From positions 1-51,216 of the forward strand of contig CADBBT010000007.1 of NCBI GenBank assembly GCA_902792985.1: DNA of 51,216 nt, read 5' to 3'. This DNA is from Oscillospiraceae bacterium. GTDB taxonomy: Bacteria > Bacillota > Clostridia > Oscillospirales > Acutalibacteraceae. The position numbers were made by a program, and so were the translations under genes. This document shows, in pieces, positions 1 through 7,933 of this stretch. The notes beneath the pieces are model-generated. The model was not told where the DNA came from, made no database searches, and was given only the letters and a program-made list of their open reading frames with translations. Numbering within the stretch: position 1 is the first letter of the stretch; each line of letters opens with the position of its first letter.

Positions 1-2
1 CC

Positions 3-869
3 ATCGGCGCCTGCCTGCAGGCCGGCGTGCTCGGAGGCGACGTGAAGGGTCTGCTGCTGCTCGACGTGACGCCGCTGTCCCTCGGTATCGAGACCATGGG
101 CGGCATCAACACCAAGGTGATCGAACGCAACACCACCATCCCGACCAAGAAGAGCCAGATCTTTTCCACCGCAGCGGATAATCAGCCCTCCGTGGAAGTC
201 CATGTGCTGCAGGGCGAACGTGAATTTGCCCGCGACAACAAGACGCTCGGCATCTTCTCGCTTGACGGCATCATGCCGGCGCGCCGCGGTGTGCCGCAGA
301 TCGAAGTCACCTTTGACATCGACGCCAACGGCATCGTCCACGTTTCCGCAAAGGATCTCGGCACCGGCAAGGAGCAGAGCATTTCCATCACCGCTTCCTC
401 TAACATGAGCAAAGAGGACATTGAAAAGGCGGTGCAGGACGCGGAAAAATTTGCGGAAGAGGACAAGAAGCGCCGCGAAGAGGTCGACACCCGCAACGAG
501 GCCGATCAGATGGTCTATCAGTGCGAAAAGATCCTTTCCGAGGAAGGCGCAAAGTTTGACGAAAGCGACAAGAGCGAGCTGCAAAGCAAGATCGATGCGC
601 TCAAAAATGCGCTGAACGGTCAGGACATCAACCTCATCAAGAACGAGAAAGACGCGCTGACCCAGGCGTTCTACAAGATTTCCGAAAAGCTGTATCAGCA
701 GGCGAATCCGCAGGGCGCACAGGGCGGTCCGCAGGGCTTTAACCCGAACGACTTTGCAGGCGGCGCACAGGGCGGTTTCAACCCGAACGATTTCAACCAG
801 GGCGGCGCATCCGGCGACGGCTATACTGACGCTGGCTACACCGACGCGAACTTTACCGACGCGAACTAA
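3..869 (+). CDS. dnaK: Chaperone DnaK (Hsp70), C-terminal part, cut by the window edge
   Basis: The open frame runs in from the left edge and holds the end of the ATPase domain and the whole substrate-binding domain of DnaK. The Hsp70 signature [17 protein letters not shown] lies near the start, followed by the beta-sandwich and the helical lid rich in Lys and Glu. DnaK binds exposed hydrophobic peptides in an ATP cycle driven by DnaJ and GrpE. The tail is Gly/Gln/Asn rich, as in many Firmicutes. It ends in an unusual triplicated YTDA-G/N unit instead of the common acidic end. It is followed 69 bases later by clpP and then dnaJ, so this is a protein-quality-control locus. The start codon and regulation lie outside the window. 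Confidence 0.97.
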   Translation: MGACLQAGVLGGDVKGLLLLDVTPLSLGIETMGGINTKVIERNTTIPTKKSQIFSTAADNQPSVEVHVLQGEREFARDNKTLGIFSLDGIMPARRGVPQIEVTFDIDANGIVHVSAKDLGTGKEQSISITASSNMSKEDIEKAVQDAEKFAEEDKKRREEVDTRNEADQMVYQCEKILSEEGAKFDESDKSELQSKIDALKNALNGQDINLIKNEKDALTQAFYKISEKLYQQANPQGAQGGPQGFNPNDFAGGAQGGFNPNDFNQGGASGDGYTDAGYTDANFTDAN

Positions 870-938
870 CCGATCATTTTTCAACTGACGGCGTGCGCCG
901 CAAACTATGGCGCACCCTACACGACAGGAGGTACTCTT

Positions 939-1520
939 ATGGCATTGGTTCCCTATGTCATCGAACAAACCAACCGCGGCGAACGCCAGTATGACATTTT
1001 TTCCCGTTTGCTCAACGACCGCATCGTTGTGCTCTCTGACGAAGTGAACGACGCAACGGCCAGCCTTGTGGTTGCGCAGCTGCTCTTCCTTGAAAGCCAG
1101 GACGCGGAAAAGGACATCAGCTTTTATATCAACTCCCCGGGCGGCTCCGTGAGCGCGGGACTTGCGATCTATGACACGATGCAGTATATCAAGTGCGACG
1201 TTTCTACCATCTGCATGGGCATGGCGGCGTCCATGGGCGCGTTCCTGCTTTCGTCCGGCGCAAAGGGCAAGCGTTTCGCGCTGCCGAACAGCGAGATCAT
1301 GATCCATCAGCCCTCCGGCGGCGCAAAGGGTCAGGCGACCGAGATCGAGATCGTTGCAAAGCACATTTTGCGCACCAAGGAAAAGCTGAACAAGATTCTT
1401 GCCGAAAACACCGGCAAGCCCATTGAACAGATCGCCGTTGACACCGACCGCGACAACTTCATGTCGGCGGAAGAGGCGCTCGAATACGGTCTGGTCGATA
1501 AGATTCTGTATAAGAGATAA
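939..1520 (+). CDS. clpP: ATP-dependent Clp protease proteolytic subunit ClpP
   Basis: A full-length ClpP of 193 residues, the usual size. The catalytic triad is visible as Ser98 in [10 protein letters not shown], His123 in MIHQPSGG and Asp172 in DTDRDNFM. ClpP forms a 14-mer barrel that degrades proteins fed in by ClpX, ClpC or ClpA-type ATPases. The ATG is preceded by a strong CAGGAGGT site at the right distance. The gene sits between dnaK and dnaJ on the same strand, which is unusual because those two are normally adjacent. Co-expression with the chaperones is likely. A weak hairpin follows the stop codon and may reduce read-through into dnaJ. Confidence 0.97.
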   Translation: MALVPYVIEQTNRGERQYDIFSRLLNDRIVVLSDEVNDATASLVVAQLLFLESQDAEKDISFYINSPGGSVSAGLAIYDTMQYIKCDVSTICMGMAASMGAFLLSSGAKGKRFALPNSEIMIHQPSGGAKGQATEIEIVAKHILRTKEKLNKILAENTGKPIEQIAVDTDRDNFMSAEEALEYGLVDKILYKR

Positions 1521-1536
1521 AACGAAATCAAAAGTG

Positions 1537-1560
1537 AGGGCGGCCTCGGCGTCGCCCTTT
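1537..1560 (+). terminator. Weak hairpin between clpP and dnaJ
   Basis: AGGGCG and CGCCCT pair around a GC-rich loop, followed by only three T residues. It may attenuate rather than stop transcription, since dnaJ follows 26 bases later without a clear promoter of its own. Confidence 0.4.
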
Positions 1561-1585
1561 CTGAGCTTTTTGAATTGAGACGATT

Positions 1586-2755
1586 ATGGCGGAAAAAAGA
1601 GATTATTATGAAGTGCTCGGCGTGAATAAAAACGCAACCGAGGACGAGATCAAAAAAGCCTACCGCAAGGTGGCAAAACAGTATCACCCCGACCTCAACC
1701 CCGGCGACAAAACGGCCGAGGAAAAATTCAAAGAGGCGAACGAGGCCTATGAGGTGCTGTCTGACAGCGAGAAGAAGGCGCGCTATGACCAGTACGGCCA
1801 CGCCGGCGTGGACCCGAACTTCGGCGCCGGCGGCGGTGGCTTCGGCGGTTTTGGCGGCTTTGGCGACGCGTTTGACCTTGGCGACATTTTCGGCAGCTTT
1901 TTCGGCGGCGGCTTCGGCGGCGGACAGCGGCAGAATCCCAACGCGCCGCGCAAGGGCTCCACGGTCACGGCGAACGTCACCATCTCCTTTGAGGAGGCGG
2001 CGAAGGGCTGCAAGAAAAGTGTGCGCATCAACCGCGTGGACACCTGCTCAAAATGCGGCGGCTCCGGCTGCGCAGAGGGCACCACGGCTGAAACCTGCTC
2101 CACCTGCGGAGGACGCGGTACAGTCAACGCGCAGCAGCGCACGCCCTTTGGCGTGATGAGCACAACCAAGCAGTGCTCGGCCTGCGGTGGACGCGGCAAA
2201 ATCATCAAAACCCCGTGCAGCAAATGCCGCGGCTCCGGCTTTGAGACCAAGAGTGAAACGGTGGAAATCGACATCCCCGCCGGAATCGACGATCGCCAGG
2301 CGCTTAACGTGCGCGGCGGCGGCAACAAGGGGCTCAACGGCGGCCCGACGGGCGATTTGCGCGTAAACGTCAACGTGCGCCCGCACCCGTTTTTTGAGCG
2401 CGACGGCTTCGACGTGTGGTGCGATTTTACCGTCACGTTTGCGCAGGCTGCCCTCGGCGACACACTGTACATCCCCACGCTCGACGGCAAGGTCAAATAT
2501 GAGCTGCCGGCAGGCACCCAGCCGGGCGAAGTGTTCCGGTTCCGCGCGCGCGGCATCCAGCAGCTCGGCGGACGCGGACGCGGCGACCAGTTTGTGCGCA
2601 TCATCGTGGATGTGCCGAAGAATCTGACCGCCAAACAGAAGGAGCTGCTGCGCCAGTTTAACGATTCCCTCCCGAACAAACCGAAGAACAACATTGACGA
2701 CGGCAAAACGGTCGGGGAGGAGAAAAAGGGATTTTTTGATAAGTTCAAGCTGTGA
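1586..2755 (+). CDS. dnaJ: Chaperone DnaJ (Hsp40, type I)
   Basis: A complete 389-residue class I DnaJ. The J domain occupies about residues 1-70 with the HPD motif at 34-36, which stimulates DnaK ATPase. A Gly/Phe-rich linker follows. The central zinc-finger region has four CxxCxGxG-type motifs ([32 protein letters not shown]). The C-terminal beta-sandwich peptide-binding domains complete the protein. It acts in the cytoplasm with DnaK, whose gene lies two genes upstream. A good rho-independent terminator ends the unit at about 2800-2829. Confidence 0.97.
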   Translation: MAEKRDYYEVLGVNKNATEDEIKKAYRKVAKQYHPDLNPGDKTAEEKFKEANEAYEVLSDSEKKARYDQYGHAGVDPNFGAGGGGFGGFGGFGDAFDLGDIFGSFFGGGFGGGQRQNPNAPRKGSTVTANVTISFEEAAKGCKKSVRINRVDTCSKCGGSGCAEGTTAETCSTCGGRGTVNAQQRTPFGVMSTTKQCSACGGRGKIIKTPCSKCRGSGFETKSETVEIDIPAGIDDRQALNVRGGGNKGLNGGPTGDLRVNVNVRPHPFFERDGFDVWCDFTVTFAQAALGDTLYIPTLDGKVKYELPAGTQPGEVFRFRARGIQQLGGRGRGDQFVRIIVDVPKNLTAKQKELLRQFNDSLPNKPKNNIDDGKTVGEEKKGFFDKFKL

Positions 2756-2787
2756 GTTGTTAGCTGTTAGTCGTTAGCTGTTAGCGA
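2756..2787. repeat. Short tandem GTTAG-type repeats after dnaJ
   Basis: The 12-mer GTTAGCTGTTAG occurs twice almost back to back directly after the dnaJ stop codon. It is simple-sequence intergenic DNA. No promoter or coding role is visible. Confidence 0.6.
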
Positions 2788-2799
2788 TCAGCAAAGTTG

Positions 2800-2829
2800 A
2801 ACCCGCCGTGGAATTCCTCGGCGGGTTTT
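2800..2829 (+). terminator. Rho-independent terminator after dnaJ
   Basis: A 9-bp perfect stem (AACCCGCCG with CGGCGGGTT) is followed by a T-run. It ends the dnaK-clpP-dnaJ unit and also lies just beyond the stop codon of the minus-strand ribbon-helix-helix gene. Confidence 0.85.
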
Positions 2830-2830
2830 G

Positions 2831-2983
2831 TTATTGTTTGTCCTTTTGTTTTGCAAGATGTTCTTTCAGAACCTTGTTGATATATTGAGAAAAAGAGCGG
2901 TCATCCTGCTCGGCCAAAATGCGAAGCTGTGCAACAACATCTTCGTCCAGCGTGATGCTGACTTTTTCTTTGAGCGGTTTCAT
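2831..2983 (-). CDS. Small ribbon-helix-helix (CopG/Arc-like) DNA-binding protein
   Basis: A 50-codon frame on the minus strand with the Arc/CopG/MetJ pattern. A short basic N-terminus leads into a strand KVSITLDEDVV, then a first helix (LRILAEQDD) and the typical RSFSQYINKVLKEHL second helix. Such proteins dimerise and insert a two-stranded beta-ribbon into the DNA major groove. The second of two nearby ATGs is chosen because GGAA lies about 8 bases upstream of it; the first ATG (2989) is only about 3 bases away from that site. The gene is divergent from the CHAP gene, so it may control that promoter. This is inference. No toxin partner is seen next to it. Confidence 0.75.
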   Translation of the reverse strand: MKPLKEKVSITLDEDVVAQLRILAEQDDRSFSQYINKVLKEHLAKQKDKQ

Positions 2984-3031
2984 GTGCATTCTTCCTTTTT
3001 TATTTAGAGTAGCATATTTTCATCAAAAGTA

Positions 3032-3060
3032 TTGACTATTCCGATAAAGTAGGATAAAAT
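3032..3060 (+). promoter_or_regulatory. Sigma-A promoter of the CHAP gene, with a spacer motif shared with the zinc operon promoter
   Basis: TTGACT and TAAAAT are separated by 17 bases. The spacer begins with ATTCCGATAAAG, identical in sequence and position to the spacer of the promoter at 13258-13286. A GATAAA direct repeat overlaps the -10 box, so an operator is plausible. Confidence 0.8.
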
Positions 3061-3090
3061 ACTACTAAATAAATATTGGGAGGATGTACT

Positions 3091-4974
3091 ATGAAAAAGG
3101 CAAAACAAATCTTGTCCGTTCTGCTCACTGTGGTGATGCTAATGTGCGCCGTGCCGGTGATGCAGGCGAGTGCGACTTCAAAAACCGTTAGCGAAGCGAT
3201 GAGCTGGTGCGATTCTAAAGTAGGAAGCAAAGTAGGTACCGGCCAGTGCGTTGCACTGATTCAAGCGTATTATGAATACTTAGGCGCTTCGAAAGTAAGC
3301 GGAAACGCTTGTGATTATGCGACAAACTCTTTGCCGAGCGGATGGTCGAGAGTGAAAGGCGGCGTGCCCCAAGCAGGAGATATTTTGGTTTATACCGGTG
3401 CAAAATACGGTCATGTTTGTATTTATGCAGGTGGGACGACTGCATATCATCAAAACTGGAGCGGACTTTGGGTTGAAAAAAAGACGGATTGGCCATACAA
3501 CAAAAGCTGGTACAGTAATTCAGAAGGCGGAACAAAGTCTTATTGGGGATATATCCGTCCTGACTTTATTAGTAATTATATTAATTTTTGGGCAATCACA
3601 AAAGCCGATAACAGTGACGCGGGCATTGATCCGAACTCAACTCCGACTTTGTCTGGACAATATAAGTTTTGGTTTAAACGCGTAGATTCAGACAGCAATC
3701 ATTATGTTAATATGTTTGTCGATGATACCCAGGTTATTTTTCATGGCTCTGTAGATGGCAGCGGTTATACAGCCTATGTTATCGACACTGCGAATTTATC
3801 TAATGGGAAACACAGCATAAAATGTGTTTATGTGAACACGTTGCAATCTTCCACGGCCATCAAAGAGTTTTATGTTTCTAATGAAGCGTATGACCCAATA
3901 GGAAGTTTGGACACTTGCGAAGGTGGAGCCGGAACAGTTAAAGTTGGTGGCTGGGCATTTGATCCAAGCAATTCAAGTGCATCAATTGATATTCACGTTT
4001 ATATAGGTGCTGACTCTTTTGCGGCAGGCGGAGAAGGGCATAATATTGGCCCAGCCAACGGAGAGCGAAACGATGTAAACAATGTATATGGCATTTCTGG
4101 AAAACATGGTTTTACATCAATTATTTCAACTTCAAAAACAGGCAATCAAACCGTTTATGTCTACGCAATCAATATTGGAGCAGGTGCCACCCGTTTAATA
4201 GATTCAAAAACCGTCAATATTACACCGCATAAGCACAGCTATAGTGGTAAAGTCACAACCGCTGCAACTTGTACGACCGACGGCGTAAAAACCTATACCT
4301 GTTCCTGCGGCGCAAGCTATACGGAGAAGATCAACAAACTCGGTCACAGCTACGGCGCATGGACAAAGCTGAACGACACGCAGCACCAGCGCGTTTGTTC
4401 ACGCAATAGCAGCCATGTTGAAAAAGCAAACCATACATGGAACGCCGGGAGCGTGACCAAGGCGGCAACCTGTTCTGCAACCGGTGTGAAAACCTACACT
4501 TGTACAGTATGCAGTGCAACCAAAACCGAAACCATTTCCATCAACGCTAGCAACCACATCAACATCAAAAATGTTGCCGCCGTTGCTTCCACTTGCACAG
4601 TCAAGGGCTACACCGCCGGTGTGTACTGCAACGACTGTAAAAAGTATATCAGCGGCCATGCAGAGCAGCCGCTTGCGGCCCACACAACCACCCTCATCAA
4701 TGCCAAAGACGCCACCTATGACGCCGAAGGCTACACCGGCGACACCTATTGCACGGCTTGCAAGCAAACGCTCGCCAAAGGCGACGTGATTCCGAAGCTG
4801 ACAAAGCCGGATGACCCAACCAATCCGACCAACCCGACGCAGCCCCAGCCCACCCAGCCGCAACAGCAGCCCTCCGGCTCCTGCAAATACTGCGGCGGCA
4901 CGCACACAGGCTTCCCCGGCATTTTGATCGGCTTCTTCCACAGCATCCTCGCGCTGTTCGGACTTCGAAAATAA
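3091..4974 (+). CDS. Secreted CHAP-domain protein with Cys-pair repeats and a hydrophobic C-terminal tail
   Basis: A 627-residue exported protein. A signal peptide (about 1-28) is followed by a CHAP amidase/endopeptidase domain with Cys53 in GTGQCVAL and His108 in YGHVCIY. CHAP enzymes cut peptidoglycan peptides. A central beta-rich region (about 165-375) comes next, then tandem roughly 45-60-residue segments with paired Cys (TCTTDGVKTYTC-type). A Pro/Gln linker leads to a tail of pattern CxxC-x3-H, FFHSIL and a basic end. A similar tail ends the ubiquitin-domain protein at 32230. The start at 3091 is chosen for GGGAGG 7 bases upstream. The CHAP and central parts are clearly AT-richer than the tail, which suggests a mosaic or acquired gene. 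The substrate could be its own wall or that of competitors. Confidence 0.85.
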   Translation: MKKAKQILSVLLTVVMLMCAVPVMQASATSKTVSEAMSWCDSKVGSKVGTGQCVALIQAYYEYLGASKVSGNACDYATNSLPSGWSRVKGGVPQAGDILVYTGAKYGHVCIYAGGTTAYHQNWSGLWVEKKTDWPYNKSWYSNSEGGTKSYWGYIRPDFISNYINFWAITKADNSDAGIDPNSTPTLSGQYKFWFKRVDSDSNHYVNMFVDDTQVIFHGSVDGSGYTAYVIDTANLSNGKHSIKCVYVNTLQSSTAIKEFYVSNEAYDPIGSLDTCEGGAGTVKVGGWAFDPSNSSASIDIHVYIGADSFAAGGEGHNIGPANGERNDVNNVYGISGKHGFTSIISTSKTGNQTVYVYAINIGAGATRLIDSKTVNITPHKHSYSGKVTTAATCTTDGVKTYTCSCGASYTEKINKLGHSYGAWTKLNDTQHQRVCSRNSSHVEKANHTWNAGSVTKAATCSATGVKTYTCTVCSATKTETISINASNHINIKNVAAVASTCTVKGYTAGVYCNDCKKYISGHAEQPLAAHTTTLINAKDATYDAEGYTGDTYCTACKQTLAKGDVIPKLTKPDDPTNPTNPTQPQPTQPQQQPSGSCKYCGGTHTGFPGILIGFFHSILALFGLRK

Positions 4975-4985
4975 AACAAAACCCT

Positions 4986-5020
4986 GCCCGCCGTGAAAGC
5001 CATCTCACGGCGGGCGTTTT
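4986..5020 (+). terminator. Rho-independent terminator after the CHAP gene
   Basis: An 11-bp perfect stem (GCCCGCCGTGA with TCACGGCGGGC), an 8-base loop and a following T-rich stretch. Confidence 0.85.
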
Positions 5021-5078
5021 CTGCCTTTTTTCGCGCGCAACGTCTGATTCCCTCCCTGCCTTTTTTTCGAAAAACCGA

Positions 5079-5107
5079 TTGCCTTTTTGCTTTCGCTGCG
5101 CTATAAT
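5079..5107 (+). promoter_or_regulatory. Promoter of the MFS/GPH transporter gene
   Basis: TTGCCT and TATAAT are spaced by 17 bases, about 43 bases before the start codon. Confidence 0.75.
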
Positions 5108-5149
5108 AAAACCAACAGTTCACATACTCCGGCAGCAAGGAGGCAAACC

Positions 5150-6676
5150 ATGAAAAACCCGATCAAATTCTTCTTCTCCCGCGAAGAGACCGATTCCAAG
5201 GTTGCGAACAACCGGCTGCTGTCCTATGCGGTCGGCCTTGCGGGGCAAAACATGAACTACGGCTTTGTGTCGAACCGTTTGTTTGTGTTTTTGAATACCG
5301 TTTTGAAGATCGACTCGCGCAAAACCGGCTTCATCACCGGCTTTTCCACCCTGTGGGACGCGCTGAACGACCCGATCATCGGCACGCTTGTTGACACGCG
5401 CAAGTTCAGGCCCGGCCACAAGCTGCGCCCGTTTTTGCTGTATCTGCCGCCGATCATCGGCGTGCTGACGGCGCTGATGTTCTTCGACTTCGGTTTTTCC
5501 GAAGGGCAGACCGTGGCGTTCATCATCGTTGTGTACCTGCTGTATGATATCGTGTATTCCTATCAGGACGTGGCGCTGTGGGGTATGCTGCCGCTGTCGA
5601 GCGCAAGCTCTGATGAGCGCGGGCGCGTGTCGCAGTGGGCAACGATCGGCGCCGGTGCCGGCTCAACGGTTGCCGGGTTCTTTCCGCAGATCCGTCAAAG
5701 CATCGTCGATCTCGGCATCGCGAACGAAAAAACGGCCTATTTCATCGGTGCGGTGGCGTTCGGCTTCGGCGGTATGCTCGTTTCCATGCTTGCCTATCGT
5801 ATGCGCGAAAAGGTGACGTATACGCAACTCGAGGAGAAGAACGGTGTTTTGAAAAACCTTGCTGCGCTGCGGCACAACCGCACGCTGCTCATCATCTGCC
5901 TGGCGCGCTTTCTCGCGTGCTTTTCGCTGACGCTGCCGTGGGAATACTTTTTTGAAACGCAGGGCATGACCTACCGCGTGTTTGGCACAGAGCTTTCCGG
6001 TGCTACGGTGCAGCTCATGTATTCCATCCTGCCCGGCATCCCCGGTGCGTTTGCGATGTTTTTTTCCGCAAAAATCGCACAGAAGATCGGCGGGATGAAG
6101 CGCATCCTTGTGGTGGCGGAGGTGCTGTCCGTAAGCATCCGCGTGCTCTGCTTCCTGATCGGCAGCAACGATCGCTTTTTGCATTTCGGCACGCTTGTGC
6201 TCATCATGGCGCTTGTGTCGATCATCAACATTCCGACGAGTATGAAGGATATCGCGCACCGGGCGCTGATCTCGGATTCCATTGACGAGGTGGAGCTGAA
6301 AACCGGCGAGCGCACCGAGGGCATCTCCTATTCGATGCAGAATTTTGTTTCAAAGCTCACCGCCGCAGCCGCCAAGTTCATTCAGGGCTACCTGCTGCGC
6401 TGGCTCGGCTTTAACGAAAAGATCACCGATGCGGCCGGCCGTGTGCTTGAGGGCACCGCGGCCATCCGTGCGCACGACGCGACCACACGCTTTGTGCGTT
6501 TTCGCTGGCACCAGTTCATGCTCGGCCCGGCGATCGGTTCGGCGCTGTATCTGATCGTGATTTTATTTTTGAAGGACGACCGCGCCCACACGAAGGAAGT
6601 GGAACGGCTGCTGCGCGAAAAACGCGCACAGATGGAAGCGCAGACAAGCGAAGAACAGCCGGTTGAAATCGGATAA
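5150..6676 (+). CDS. MFS transporter, glycoside-pentoside-hexuronide (GPH) cation symporter type
   Basis: A 508-residue membrane protein with about 12 hydrophobic segments. The N-terminal region resembles GPH/melibiose symporters, with FSTLWDALNDPIIGTLVDTR-like residues after the second segment. This family usually brings in sugars or their glycosides with Na+ or H+. The substrate cannot be read from the sequence. ATG 5150 is chosen because AAGGAGG lies 6 bases upstream; longer versions would start inside the promoter region. It is a single-gene unit with its own promoter and a strong terminator behind it. Confidence 0.85.
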   Translation: MKNPIKFFFSREETDSKVANNRLLSYAVGLAGQNMNYGFVSNRLFVFLNTVLKIDSRKTGFITGFSTLWDALNDPIIGTLVDTRKFRPGHKLRPFLLYLPPIIGVLTALMFFDFGFSEGQTVAFIIVVYLLYDIVYSYQDVALWGMLPLSSASSDERGRVSQWATIGAGAGSTVAGFFPQIRQSIVDLGIANEKTAYFIGAVAFGFGGMLVSMLAYRMREKVTYTQLEEKNGVLKNLAALRHNRTLLIICLARFLACFSLTLPWEYFFETQGMTYRVFGTELSGATVQLMYSILPGIPGAFAMFFSAKIAQKIGGMKRILVVAEVLSVSIRVLCFLIGSNDRFLHFGTLVLIMALVSIINIPTSMKDIAHRALISDSIDEVELKTGERTEGISYSMQNFVSKLTAAAAKFIQGYLLRWLGFNEKITDAAGRVLEGTAAIRAHDATTRFVRFRWHQFMLGPAIGSALYLIVILFLKDDRAHTKEVERLLREKRAQMEAQTSEEQPVEIG

Positions 6677-6678
6677 AA

Positions 6679-6722
6679 AAAGCCGCGGCAGGTGATCACT
6701 TCACCTGCCGCAGTGTTTTTCT
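6679..6722. terminator. Bidirectional terminator between convergent genes
   Basis: GCGGCAGGTGA pairs with TCACCTGCCGC around a short loop. A-rich and T-rich flanks lie on both sides, so it can serve the plus-strand transporter and the minus-strand flavodoxin gene. Confidence 0.85.
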
Positions 6723-6727
6723 GTTGT

Positions 6728-7216
6728 TCAGTTCAATGTGCGCACATAATCCGCCAGCGGGGCGAGCGCGTTTTCGTCGAATTTATCCACGCCCTCTTCA
6801 ATGCGGCGCAGCGTTTCCGCAATCTGCGGATCGCCGCTTTTTTTGATCTCGGCGCGCAGAGCCTTGCGTACCACGCCCATGGCGAGCTTGAGCATGCCCG
6901 TCACGTTTTCCATGTGAAAATCGCCGGGGAGAAAGAAGAAGGGGATCGGATCCAGCGCCGCTTTTTCGCGCGTTTTTGCAACGTCTTTTTCGCTGTCCAT
7001 CATGCCGACACCCGCGACCGCGCGAAGGGAGAAGGCGGTTTTTGCTTCGGCAAGCCCCTGGATCTCGTTGCCCAGGATCCAGCCGAGAAAGACAGTGTCA
7101 CCGGTGACGGTATCCTTGGCTTTGGAAAGCTCCACGGCATCGCAGGACAGCTCTTTTGCAAGCAGTTCGGCATAGCGTTTGGTCGTGCCGGCGTTGGAAC
7201 AGTAAACGATCGTCAT
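6728..7216 (-). CDS. Flavodoxin-like protein
   Basis: A 162-residue protein beginning with a beta strand and an FMN phosphate-loop-like motif, VYCSNAGTTKRYAELLAKEL, followed by VFLGWILGNEI in the position of the second flavodoxin strand. It resembles short flavodoxin-domain proteins of Clostridia, which carry electrons or sense redox state. The start at 7216 is set by an AAGGAG site and by the ATGA overlap with the upstream membrane-protein gene. Translational coupling and a joint function are likely. The C-terminal half is helical, rich in Lys and Glu, and not typical of classical flavodoxin. Confidence 0.7.
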   Translation of the reverse strand: MTIVYCSNAGTTKRYAELLAKELSCDAVELSKAKDTVTGDTVFLGWILGNEIQGLAEAKTAFSLRAVAGVGMMDSEKDVAKTREKAALDPIPFFFLPGDFHMENVTGMLKLAMGVVRKALRAEIKKSGDPQIAETLRRIEEGVDKFDENALAPLADYVRTLN

Positions 7217-7800
7217 ACGTCCGCTCCTTCCTCGGCTTTCGGAGCCGCGTCTGCCTGCGTTTGCAGGCGGCGGTTTGTTTTGACTGTGTAAAGCACGGCG
7301 ATCACCAGTGTGAGCACAAACAAAGCGATGCCGCCGACGGGGTTCCACGGCTTTACGGCGAAGGTGCCGCTGAATGCAACAGAGGGCGTGACAGCTTTGC
7401 TGAGCACAAACGGAACGGCGGCGGTCAGTGCGCCGAGGACCGTCATGAGGATCCAGCGTGTCTTTCCTTCAGTAAAGAACCATGTGCCGCGCCGCGTGAC
7501 CTGCCGCAGAAAAGAGAACAGCAAAATCGCATACACAAGCAGCAGCAGCGCATCCGCCAGCAGCGGCAACGCACCGAAAAAGATCAGCTTTGCGGGAATG
7601 ATGCCGGCGCCGTGGGTGGTGGGGCGCAGCAGCAGATCAAGGAAGCCGCCGGGGTCAAGTTGGACGTTGCCGCTGAGAAAGAGCATCGGCAGCAATGTGA
7701 ACAGCAGCAAAAACAAAACAACGGCCATGGCGATGAGCAGCACAAGCGAGAGCACTTTCAGCACACGCGCGGCGGCGCCTTTTTTTTCTTTTGCAGCCAA
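7213..7800 (-). CDS. Membrane protein of unknown function, four predicted helices
   Basis: A 195-residue protein with a basic N-terminus and hydrophobic segments near residues 15-42, 65-95, 115-135 and 150-168. It ends in an Ala/Glu-rich cytoplasmic tail. I do not recognise a family, though the layout resembles DUF2975-type proteins. It is the first gene of a two-gene unit and overlaps the flavodoxin-like gene by 4 bases, so the pair may form a membrane redox module. That is inference only. Confidence 0.75.
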   Translation of the reverse strand: MAAKEKKGAAARVLKVLSLVLLIAMAVVLFLLLFTLLPMLFLSGNVQLDPGGFLDLLLRPTTHGAGIIPAKLIFFGALPLLADALLLLVYAILLFSFLRQVTRRGTWFFTEGKTRWILMTVLGALTAAVPFVLSKAVTPSVAFSGTFAVKPWNPVGGIALFVLTLVIAVLYTVKTNRRLQTQADAAPKAEEGADV

Positions 7801-7829
7801 ACGATCACCTTCTTTATATTTGTCGGTAT

Positions 7830-7858
7830 ATTATAGCATTTCCCCGTCCTGCGGTCAA
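7830..7858 (-). promoter_or_regulatory. Promoter of the membrane protein/flavodoxin unit
   Basis: Read on the minus strand: TTGACC, 17 bases, TATAAT. It is back to back with the promoter at 7877. Confidence 0.85.
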
Positions 7859-7876
7859 GAAGTTTTTGCGCTGTCC

Positions 7877-7905
7877 TTGACAAAGGGCAACCCTGACGGT
7901 ATAAT
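7877..7905 (+). promoter_or_regulatory. Consensus promoter of the AI-2E-family gene
   Basis: A perfect TTGACA, 17-base spacer and TATAAT, the best sigma-A match in the window. Confidence 0.9.
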
Positions 7906-7933
7906 TTAAATGTTAAAAAGGAGGCGTTTTTTC

